NCBI GenBank assembly: GCA_009767595.1
Contig: VSDK01026019.1
Location: 68,426-132,425 of the forward strand
Length of the DNA stretch: 64,000 nt
Direction: 5' to 3'
Origin: Symbiodinium kawagutii
Lineage: Eukaryota > Sar > Dinophyceae > Suessiales > Symbiodiniaceae
Shown: positions 22,020 to 32,500 of the stretch, one piece after another
How the letters are laid out: each line of letters begins with the position of its first letter
Numbering within the stretch: position 1 is the first letter of the stretch
The notes under the pieces: generated by a model
The model's database searches: none
What the model was told of the DNA's origin: nothing
Seen by the model: the letters and a program-made list of their open reading frames with translations, nothing else
Position numbers and translations under genes: made by a program

Positions 22020-22380
22020 AACCGAACGTTATTAGGGTTGGGACATGCATGCGTCCCCGAACGTTATTAGGGCTGGGACATGCATGCAGTGGTGACGGAC
22101 GCAGTAGGAACCGAACGTCATTAGGGCTGGGACATGCATGCAGTGGTGACGGATGCAGTAGGAACCGAACGTTATTAGGGTTGGGGCATGCATGCAGTGG
22201 TGACGGATGCAGTAGGAACCGAACGTTTTAGGGTTGGGACATGCATGCAGTGGTGACGGACGCGGTAGGAACCGAACGTTATTTAGGTTGGGGCATGCAT
22301 GCAGCGGTGACGGATGCAGTAGGAACCGAACGTTATTAGGGTTGGGACATGCATGCAGTGGTGACGGATGCAGTAGGAAA
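22020..22380. repeat. 54-bp minisatellite, about 7 copies
   Basis: The unit begins CCGAACGTTATTAGGGTTGG and continues with ACATGCATGCAGTGGTGACGG and a CAGTAGGAA-type end. A 54-bp unit is a multiple of three, so it creates a repetitive open frame on each strand. That is not evidence of a gene. Confidence 0.9.
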
Positions 22381-22864
22381 AATGCAAAAAATGAAGAAAA
22401 TACCACGGCGTTTTATGAGCCGTGCTCCAACTACTTAGTTACTTTAACTAAGAGTTGTTTCCATTTTATGGGAACAAATCATGGTTAATATAAATATAGT
22501 TGATTAATTTTGTAACATGGGTTCCTCCATTTATAGCAACAAATCAACTGTAACCATAAGTTAATTAATCATTTACAGTAACAAATCATTTATAGTAGCA
22601 AATCCACCATAACTTGGTTAGTAAAGGATATCCCCTGCTTTCACCATGGGGAACCTCCAATTTATTAACCATTTATATCATTTATAGTAACCATTAACAA
22701 ACCAACTATAACCATAAGTTGATTAATCATGTATAGTCCCAAATCAATCAACTCGGAGGTCCCCATGGTCATTTATAGCATTGTTAACCACTATTAATCA
22801 TTATAACCATATTGTTAACCATTATTAACCACTATAAACCAACCATAACTCGGAGGTCCCCCAT

Positions 22865-23010
22865 GGCGAAACCACCACTGGAATCCGGACTCCACCGAAT
22901 CCGATCTCCACCTGGGCCAGCTCCGGCCGCCTTCCTGCAACTGAGCTGTTCGATCCTTGATGGCCCTGTCCACAATGCCTCGTCGCACGCAACGGCGCGC
23001 TGGGGAAGGT
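22865..23010 (-). other. Coding-like GC island, possible exon
   Basis: Minus frame contains RRGIVDRAIKDRTAQLQEGG, helical and charged, in a GC-rich block within AT-rich repeats. No family recognised; borders not fixed. Confidence 0.3.
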
Positions 23011-23024
23011 GGTGACATGGATAG

Positions 23025-23215
23025 TTGGTTAATGGTTGGTTGATGGTTGGTTAAATGGTTGGTTGATGGTTGGTTGATGGTTGGTGAATGGTTGGTTGAT
23101 GGTTGGTGAATGGTTGGTCAATGGTTGGTGAATGGTTGGAAAGTACAGGTTGATGGTTGGTGAATGGTTGGTTAGTACAAATCTTTGGGCAAAAGTACAG
23201 GTTGTTGGTTGGTTA
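23025..23215. repeat. GGTTGGTTGATGGTTGGTGAAT minisatellite
   Basis: Imperfect tandem GATGGTTGGTGAATGGTTGG units. The Asn/Pro/Thr-rich frame on the minus strand is its shadow. Confidence 0.85.
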
Positions 23216-23485
23216 CTGGTTGGGTAGTGGTGGGCTAATGATGCTGAATGCTTAACAATCACCATTAATCGTATGGGGAACATACCAACGATTCCCATGT
23301 TTGTGATTGGTAAATAGCTCTTCACATAGTGGGTATCAATAAGCCAGACGTGACCAAATGGCTTTTCTTTACTGCTTGTCAGGGGCCACTTCGCTGACAC
23401 ACAAACAAACACAAACGTGGGACGTGGAGCTATCAATGGTGATTATACTGAATCAAAGGTAAGGTACATAATCCAAAAAATGATA

Positions 23486-23592
23486 CATAGGGGTTTCTTA
23501 AAACATAGGGGACAAAAAAATAGCTGATCTATTACTAAAATTGTTCAGAAAGGATAGTTTAGGGGTCCCGTATTTTGAGAAACACCCAAATG
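23486..23592. mobile_element. Family-1 short TIR element
   Basis: Left ATAGGGGTTTCTTAAAACAT, AGGGGAC; right GGGGTCCCGTATTTTGAGAA, ACACCC. Intergenic. Confidence 0.6.
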
Positions 23593-23768
23593 CTTGTACA
23601 CCAGCAATCAACACATTGTTTGGGTATCTATGGCACTGAGGTATTGCGTCATTGATATAGTCCGTGATGCAAGCATAATGTGAACAAGTCGGAAATACTT
23701 CACTGCAGTGGGACACTTGCATATGTCAGGTATAATACTATATGTGTATATCAGGACATTTCCAACCA

Positions 23769-23822
23769 TATATATATATATATATCTATATATATATACA
23801 TATATCTATATATATATATATA
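23769..23822. repeat. AT microsatellite
   Basis: Runs of TATATA interrupted by C. Confidence 0.9.
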
Positions 23823-24279
23823 CATTTTTATGTCTTCTTGCAAATACACAATAGAACCAGCGGGCAAAGCCCACCAATGGATGCTAATGGAAATGCAAAT
23901 ACACAATGACTCAGAAAACCAACAGAGATATGAGAGGCAACATGGAATCACAATGGAATTCGGAGGTTTTTCCCAAAGAAATGGATCTCCAGATGATCTC
24001 CAGCAACAGCTGCGGTGGTGTTTCGAAGGTCGTTTGAATGACAACAACAGCACTGATCATCGGGAGTTGAGCGGAAAAGTAACAGCACACAGCTGGTAGC
24101 TCAGGAATTGGTTCTGCTTCGTCAGGCAGCTCGACAAATGGATGAAAAAAGCCAGCAACGAGGTCAGTTGTGAATGATTGGAAAAGGTCGTGGACCGGTT
24201 GACAAGAAGCCGCACGATCGCAAGACCCATGAATCGCTTAAATTGAACAGTATAATCGTGAATCAACATCATGCATCAC

Positions 24280-24350
24280 CATCATCACCATCATCATCAT
24301 CATCATCATCATGATCATCGCCGTCGTCGTCATCGTCATCATGGTCATCA
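24280..24350. repeat. CAT/ATC trinucleotide repeat
   Basis: CATCATCAC/CATCATCAT run, interrupted. The stretch 23,825-24,870 shows no convincing gene otherwise. Confidence 0.85.
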
Positions 24351-24874
24351 TCACATGGTGATTGTGGAGTACTGAATCGGAACAGTTGTATGATTCTTGT
24401 AAGAAGCACCCCTTTGGTAGAAATAGGAACAGTAATCATCAACGATAAAAACTCAAAGAACTCACCACCACTTAAGCGAGCGTCGGTGCCTCACACAAGG
24501 CTCTCGACATGAATTATGCCGCTGGAAGCTGCTGGAATTCAGCACCCCTCAACTGGGAAACCAATCGTGGAGACTGCTCTCTCACAAATACCAGTCACCA
24601 ATCATAAGAATGCGTAAACAGTGGTTGATGGCGAAGACTCTGAACATGTAAAAATACACAATATATGTACGCATACACACACACATATATAGCATATGCA
24701 TATTTGTCAAAATAGTTTTCATCTACAAACATATGCTTTTCCATCTATGTCCGTACTATAATTATGATATCATTTGATTATATTTATATATCGTTCTGCA
24801 AATAAATGGTGCTGTCTTACAATATGGGTAACTCCAAATCATCTAAAAGCAATCATTTTGGGTACATCAAACAC

Positions 24875-24970
24875 TATGAAAACGAGCGACCGCGAGCGGT
24901 CGCACGATCCCGTGCCCCCGGTCCAAACTGGGGCTCTGACTGTCAGCCATCATCCCAGCCACTTGTGAAG
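24875..24970 (-). other. Coding-like island
   Basis: Minus frame reads MADSQSPSLDRGHGIVRPLA in a GC-rich block. Might be a first exon. No other support. Confidence 0.2.
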
Positions 24971-26228
24971 TGAAGCCGGTGCTGTGCTCTGAGGCCTGGT
25001 CAGGACCGGTAGGTCAGTTGATCAGCTGAACCGGTTGCGACGTTGATGGTAGACGTTGATCATACAACATGCATAGTTCATTCTTGCATGGTCATAGTTG
25101 TTCCCAGTTGCTGATGAACGTAGCTGATCAATTGGGATAAGTAGTTGATCGCTGATTGACGGGTGACGTCACTCGGAAGCTGATGAATAGCCGATGAAGG
25201 AATGTAACTCATGGATAGAGCTGATTAAAGATGAAAATTGCTGATTCATAGCTGCTAACCAAGAGAAGCGGGACAGTTTTTAACTAGTAATTACTGGCGA
25301 ATAAATGTTTGAAACGACCAAAAAATGGCTGGTTCATCTTGATTGCTATCGGTTTGAGAATCATGGCAACTATCCTGGCTCTAGTGGCAGGATACGACTA
25401 CAAGTATTATACCAGTTGTCAGTTGCCGGCCACTATTGACGGTCAGAATACCATAAAATCTATATGGCTGTCAAACAAACACTATATTACCGTGGTTATC
25501 ATGGATGATGGCAAATAGTGATTGGCTAGCAGCATTGAATGATCAGAAGTTAGTGGTACTTTTAAGACCAAAATGCGATTGATCAATGATTATTCAATGC
25601 TGGTTGTTGTCAGTCTAGTGAGCTGGTTGTTGCTATGACCAAAATTGTTCGGCCTTTGTGCAAAGAAGCACAATTTGAGGATAACGTCACTTGCGACTAT
25701 GGCTTCGAACTACTGGGATGATTGTCCCACTTCACAAAGGTATAGCTACGTAGCAATTCAGAACTATAGTCCTTGTGAAACCTGACAACCCACTTATTAA
25801 CCTAAAGACACATGATCATTACATATTATTCTCATGAGTAGTTATCTCACTCAAAACGTTGATTGAGCAGCAGGATTTTGAGTTCTGTTTCAACTGTGTA
25901 AGCCCTGTTACAATCAGCATGGTTGCCACGATCACGGCTTGGGATGGTGGGAGACCATGTGACACGATGCTTCGCCAAATCAAATGTTATATAACCAGAG
26001 TATGTAACCAACGAAAGACTGGTGATGATGGTTAATCATTACTCGTGTTTAATCATTAACCATGGTTAATCATGGAAAATAATGATTAACATTGGTTAAC
26101 CAATGGCGAACCAATGTATGGTTGGTTCAATACTGATTGGTTTCACGAACTGGCTGGTGACAGGTTACTGAACCAAACTGACGGGTGATGGGTCAGTTCA
26201 CTTGCTGCTTAATGATGGTGAATCATGG

Positions 26229-26319
26229 TTAATGTTGGTTTCTGATTAGTATCTACCTGTTGGTTTCATCTATTTTCATTACTTTAGGGGAGGTTACACT
26301 AATCAGAAACCAACATTAA
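26229..26319. mobile_element. Short element with perfect 22-bp inverted repeats
   Basis: Arms at 26,229-26,250 and 26,298-26,319: TTAATGTTGGTTTCTGATTA with GT, and its exact complement. The loop is 47 bp. Perfect arms suggest a recent insertion. From 24,970 to 27,520 I see no convincing exon. Confidence 0.65.
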
Positions 26320-26832
26320 TCCACGACCGCAAGTCTGATAGCATGGTAATGGGCCGTTTTACCAACTGCCAGAGATAGGTGAACGACCCCACAGCTTGAT
26401 CACTTGGCTCGCTCTGGGAACAGCCAGGGGTACCGGGTGCCATTTGCTATGGGGCTTTTGTTGGGTCACCCGCCAGGGAGAATCTCGGAGATGAACAACT
26501 CATGCTGCTGCCGCTGATAGGTCCATTCTAGTATCAACCATCAGCCCAGTTCAGGTGGTGTTTGGATATGCGTCGAGGTGCCATTCACATCCCTGTGCAA
26601 ATCAATTTCATAGCAAGTTAGTTCTTTCCAAACGTTTGGCATCCGACAGAGTATCAACCATCGAATTAGATGGGTAGTGAAGTTGCCAGACACCACTGAC
26701 ATTGACCATTAGTTGCCAGAATTAATTAACCATCATCAACCACTATCAACCACCATGACTGCCTAGGGCTTCAACCAGCCCTGGTCGCTCCCAAAACTCC
26801 CCACACGAGCGTACCACCAACAACCAACAAGG

Positions 26833-26842
26833 NNNNNNNNNN
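26833..26842. other. Assembly gap (10 N)
   Basis: Run of N. The real distance is unknown. The following CATTCACCACTCATTCACC repeat (to about 27,000) may be the reason. Confidence 0.99.
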
Positions 26843-26879
26843 GCGGTTCAGAAGTTCAGAATGGTAGATGATTTGGTTG

Positions 26880-27005
26880 AATCAACCACTCATTCACCAC
26901 TCATTCACCACTGGCCACTCATTCACCACTCATTCACCCCTCATTCACCACTCATTCACCAATCAGTCAAGCAATCACCAATAATTCGCCAATCGTTCAT
27001 CAATC
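26880..27005. repeat. CATTCACCACT repeat
   Basis: Degenerate tandem array directly after the gap. Confidence 0.8.
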
Positions 27006-27289
27006 ATTCAGCCATCATTACTCTACCAATTAAATGGGCTATACCTTAGATACCCTCCAGACATCAAGCAGGTACCCTCCATCCTTAGCATTAACCAAGC
27101 AGCTGGCTTAAGACCCAATGAATAAACCTAGGGTTTATTACCTATTATCACCTATAAACCATGATTAACATACTTATTAACCAGTATCCCTTACAATTAA
27201 TCAACCATTATTAATCCTGGGTTAATTAAGGTAGCTATACCATCACTATAGTTAATCACTATTAGTTAACAATGGTATATTAACCATTA

Positions 27290-27385
27290 TTAATCATTAA
27301 CCATCAACCAATCCTGGGTAGTCCCAAAAACCATTATTAATCATTAACCATCAACCAATCCTGGGTAGTCCCAAAAACCATTATT
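27290..27385. repeat. 47-bp direct duplication
   Basis: AACCATTATTAATCATTAAC and CATCAACCAATCCTGGGTAG plus TCCCAAA occurs twice in tandem. Confidence 0.85.
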
Positions 27386-27529
27386 AATCATTATCAATTA
27401 ACATGTATGAATCATTATTAATATTGTTTTTAACCATTATTAACTGTTGGATAATTAATAACTGTTGGATAATAATGGTTAATGTTATTAATAATGGATA
27501 ATAATGTTAACCAGTCCCAAAGCTCAGTC

Positions 27530-27660
27530 TTTTGTTGGCCCCGTGGATCTCGCCTTCTGGGGCGCCAAATGTGGCTTCACGGGTCGCCGTTCAGCTTCGG
27601 TGTCATACCTCGCCGGCGTCATCCCACGGCGGCTGGATGGCAGTGCTAGTGGTGTGGAAG
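27530..27660. other. GC-rich coding-like island
   Basis: Open both ways: plus frame SFVGPVDLAFWGAKCGFTGR, minus frame RYDTEAERRPVKPHLAPQKA. One of these is probably an exon. I cannot choose. Confidence 0.3.
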
Positions 27661-27864
27661 CTTAAGATTAGCTTTTTATATACAAAATCGTATAACTGGT
27701 ACAGTGTATAGTCTAATCAGTACAGGAATTAGTATTAATATTAATATTAGCATTAGAATCAGTAAAATCAGCGAATACTGATTTTTTGTTTGATCATGCT
27801 ACATTAATATCAATATAATCAGCTTCAAACGATACTAATATAATCAGCAAATAGCAACGATCAC

Positions 27865-27960
27865 ATGGCACCGGTGCCCCGCCTGCTGGTCTTGGCGCGG
27901 CTCGAAGCCTCGCCGCTTCGGAGTGTCGGTGTCAAGCAAGCAACGAGTCGGTAGCGGTGA
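27865..27960. other. GC-rich coding-like island
   Basis: Plus frame MAPVPRLLVLARLEASPLRS and minus frame DTDTPKRRGFEPRQDQQAGH are both open. Possibly an exon of the same unassigned gene as 27.5-27.7 kb. Confidence 0.25.
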
Positions 27961-27969
27961 TGCTATGAT

Positions 27970-28090
27970 GGTTGAATGGTGGGTAAATAACGGGTAAATG
28001 ATGGGTAAATAACGGGTAAATGATGGGTAAATGATGGGTAAATGATGGTTGAATGATGGGTATCATGATGGTTAAATGACGGTTGAATGA
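27970..28090. repeat. ATGGGTAAATG minisatellite
   Basis: About 11-bp unit, imperfect. AT-rich sequence without a gene follows to 28,620. Confidence 0.85.
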
Positions 28091-28624
28091 TTCATAATGA
28101 TGGTTTCAAAGTTGCTGTACCATCAAGGTAGCAAATTAATCGTGTTTGAATGATGGTTGAATGATGGTTTACAAGATGTTCTAATGATGATATTCATTAT
28201 GGAAAATTGATGGTTAGATAATGAGATAAATCAAACGACTAACCAACTTTGATTACTTGATGGTTGATTAAGAGCAACTGGATACACCCAACCACAACCT
28301 TTCAAAATTAGGGCGGCATCGGCAATTCGACCGTGGGACACAATCTGGACAATAATGGTGTAGTTCATTAGTCATCTAATCCAGCGACAAGATGATTTTT
28401 GCTGGCCATATCTATTTACACTATTGCAAAACACATATTACAAATAATAGAAATATGTGTTTACAAAAAATAAGAAATGACTTTTTACATATGCACACAT
28501 GTACTTATGCATACATATATATATATATATGCCTTATGATTCTATAAGTAAACATAGGTACATTCATATCTTCATATTCTAAAACCAACATAAACAGTGG
28601 TTGTAAACGCAAATTCTCCAAGCT

Positions 28625-28750
28625 GCAACTCACATGGAGAGCCCCCCTCAGGCATCCACCCAGTCCGCCATGGCCACGGGATCCCAGCTACAAAAATGCG
28701 GCCCCTGGAGCCCTGGAAGTTCCGATGTTCCAACATGGCCGGGGATAAAT
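28625..28750. other. Coding-like island
   Basis: Plus frame SPPQASTQSAMATGSQLQKC and minus frame NFQGSRGRIFVAGIPWPWRT both look plausible. Not assigned. Confidence 0.25.
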
Positions 28751-29329
28751 TACAACCGTGAAATGGCCAAAAAATCCATTGTCAGGTTGAATCGCTGGCG
28801 AAACGTCGCTGAAGTTCACAGGTTTGTTGGATTTGCTTGGCCTATTTGCAGACAATCCTGATGATGTTCAGATTTCCAAGGCTTCATTCTAGTGCTCGTG
28901 ACAGCTGGGTGCTGACACTGTTAGCTGGTTGCTGCTCTTGAGCCTTGGGAAATCCTGCGGAAGTTTGTCGTTCCGTGCGACCTGACAAAAACACATCACA
29001 CAGTCCTACCATTTGAAAAATGGTGATCTGGACTTAAATCACACATCACATTTGCTCAAACAACCTTTGTTCACAGGTTACAAAAGAACGATTTGCAAAT
29101 CACATCCCTCAGTTCTGAACAAAGGTGATGAACCTCACGGCGATTTTTTCGTTGCGCAGCTGCGCAAGTTGATGGTTTGCGGCTTGCTGCTCTGGACATG
29201 TCAAACTCATGAGTGACGACGACTTGTGCGCACTCACTGAAGCTCAAAATTTTGCAAATGTCAAAACTCAAATTGTTAGAACTATGGATGTGGAGGCTGG
29301 GAAGATTCCAGACTGCTCAAGGCACTGCC

Positions 29330-29507
29330 CTAATACGATAGGGTCTTTTTCTGTCCCAGTTTCTTCAACAGATCTTCCGTGGCGCGACCAACGTTCGTCA
29401 GGTTGTTCACCAGCATGTCACCCATCAACGAACGGATTTGTTCATCCATGCGTTCGAGGTTCCCCAATTCGCTGACAATGTAGGCAAAAATGTCTTTCCT
29501 GACATGG
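29330..29507 (-). CDS. Copy B last exon, conserved C-terminal tail
   Basis: Acceptor CTGCAG|C, stop TAG at 29,330-29,332. Reads [40 protein letters not shown], then RATEDLLKKLGQKKTLSY: an amphipathic, probably helical cytoplasmic tail. Copy A has the same 178-bp exon (54,082-54,259) with few amino-acid changes. Joins the 31,979 exon in phase (AA|C, Asn). Confidence 0.85.
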
Positions 29508-32500
29508 CTGCAGTTATCAAAACCGCAGGCCTTTACCCTTCTGTTTGGCTTTGGGATGCTCATACTCACTGTTCTGCGTGTGTGTTGGTTCCTTGACTGA
29601 TGCTTATACCCTTGTGATTGGCTTGAAACGCCATGGTTAGATATAATTAACTGCTTGTAGTAATTCGCCATTAATCACCATTGTTGGTGGATCAAGGTAT
29701 ATACCTGTGAGACTGCGGCAATCCAGCTGCCACCATGATTAATACCATCTGATGGTTTCCCATTTGACATTATGGCCTACGTGAAAGGATTTAGACATTC
29801 CATACCTGTACCATCGTACCATTTGTTCAAAGCATTCAATTTAACATCATTTACCAGTGCACATGCTTAGCTGTCATTCCATATCATGAGCCGCGTTGTT
29901 GTATGTATGGCATATACATTTAACATACATTATAATGCATACATTGAAATACAATCTACACACATGCGCGTGTGTGTTAGCGTGTGTCTGTCTACCACAA
30001 TAGTGTCGACCACAAGAATACCACAAACAAATATGAAGCCAATTATCTCGACACCTTGCAAGGTCTAGTGAATCCCAACGTATAGATCCAGCCGTGGATA
30101 TTGGTTGGTGAATGACGATGAATGGAGCTCAATGATGCTTACTGATGGTTAATCATGATGAATGGTGGTCAATGATGGTTGATGATGGTTGATAGTCAGT
30201 GATACTTCGTGGTGAATGAAGCCAAATACAACGGTTGAGAACGCTTCACGGTCAAGTACCGGTTCGTAGTGGTTGATCGTGACTGGCTGATGGCGGTTAG
30301 GTCAACCAGCAATAACCAGCAAAAATAGACGACATATCGACAATGACTGCAAGAATGTGAGATCCACAATTATCCACCACTGTTTAAAGGTACTGGACCT
30401 AAATGGCTAAAACATTGACAAATATTTGTTCACCACCTGCAGTAACTATCCGCCAATCTATCTGACCAATCGGGATGTGACTGGTAGCTATTCTGTGACC
30501 AACGTTGCTAAACCATTCTGATCAATTGGTAACGCAAAAACCATGCAGCCTCTTGGGCTGTGACTGGAAATTTCCTGAAAAATGGTGCCAAAGGTACCTG
30601 TTTTAACTAGAAAATACCTTTGTATTTCAAAAAACATTTTATATTTCAGAAAGACTAACTAAAAAGTACTTTTACATTTCTCAAGGTCATCCGGTAGCCT
30701 ATTCTATTAAACATCATGTTGTTTAGACTCAGTTAGCTGCTAAGGGTATCTCTGATGGGGCCAACTCCCGGCCCTTGGGGCCAACTCCTTAGGAGCAGTT
30801 CGGAATTCTGGTGACGCACCATGACGCACCATTCGGAAGGGTGCAATCAAATCAATATCATCATATGGGTGTTTCTCAAAATAGGGGGCCCCAAAAAATG
30901 GCTGGTTTATTACTATAAGTAATTGATATAGGATGATTTAGGGGTACCCATATTTTGAGAAACAACCATATGGCCATGGGTCAAGCAGTTGACCAACCAA
31001 GGGAAAACAATGGTTCATAATAAGGGGATAATAAGCAACAATAGTAGGGGATATATCAGCTTTATGTAGCTATGGGTCAAGCAGTTAACCAACCAATCAT
31101 GAGGGATAATAGCCAACAATAATAGGGAAAACTAATGGTTAATGATAACGGAACCAGGGGTACAGGGTGTTGACCCACAGCCATATGGTGGTTTCTGAAT
31201 GGTTTTATAAAGGATTATTGCCGCACGATTAATAGGGGATTTGCTATGGGGTGTTCTCAGTATCATATTGGTGAGTTATTGGTTACCCTAGGGTTATTGA
31301 TGGTTCTTGCTACCATCATAACAGGGTATCCACAGGGTAACCATCAAGTATCATCAAACTTGACGCTGGGGAGTTACAACATATGTACAGGTGTTTCTCA
31401 AAATAGGGGACAGCGAAAAATGGTTGGCTTATTGCTATTAATGACTCATGTTGGATGATTTTGGGGATACGCTATGTTGAGAAACTACGTGCCAAACCAT
31501 AGATAGGGTAACCAATAACTCACCAAAAAAAAATGATTGTCATAGGAAACCATTGGTTTTGGGGGGTGCTATTATTTGGGCACATACCCATATAGCAATA
31601 AACTAAGTGTGAGAATTAGCCATTCTCTCGCTAGCCATTGGCTTAACTCAGTAGCCACTAATTCACTAAGTTAATCGCTGACTGTGATTTACTGTTACTA
31701 TATTACCAATCCTCGATCATCACCAATCATCATTCATCATTCACCATCAGTTGTTCAACGTTGGTGATTGCTACCAGTAGTCATGGAAAATCGCCAGAAC
31801 CGTCTAGAACCAATAAGGACATGGGTCCTGAACCACGGTTGGGTAACACCAGTTGCTGAATGTTTCATTTGTAACCAAATCATCCATAAAAAATAAATGG
31901 TAACTATCAGGTCTAACATATTTATGCGTGTGTGTGTGTGTGTGCCCGCACGCATCCCATTTCTGGCATGCTTGGGGCTTGGAGTCAAGATTCTTGTCTT
32001 TTTCAGAGGATGCCTGGCATGTGGCAACTTGTAGTGATTCAATCTTCTTGCCCATCTCCAGCGCAATGTCGAACGATGAGCAGCCATCCTGCAAGGCCAA
32101 TGACATGCATGGTAGTACCGCACTTCTTGTGGTTACCCTTTAGAAGTGATCTATTTGGAATCGGTGTCAGTTGTCAACCATCATTGAACAATAATCTCAA
32201 TCGCAAGGCTATCATAGCCCTGCCAAGAGTCACACATAGTCCAAGGTCGGTGACATTGCCATCCCGGTATGCAAGATTGTTCACTGTGCAGTTTTCGTCT
32301 AGCTGACATTTGAAAAACCTGGAGTTCCTGCAGTTTGCATCTAGCTGCGATCAGGAAATGGCCCTCAATCGGAGCCCAACCTGTAAGGCTAACATTGCCA
32401 TCCAGGAAACACCTGAACTTCCAAACATGGAAAGCTGTCACTTTTAATCTGGTTGAGATTTCACTTTGGAACCAAACAGTCTCAGTGGTTCGTTGAAAGT

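Noticed and set aside
22032-22406. 124-codon minus-strand repetitive protein
   Set aside because: Generated by the 54-bp minisatellite, a multiple of three.
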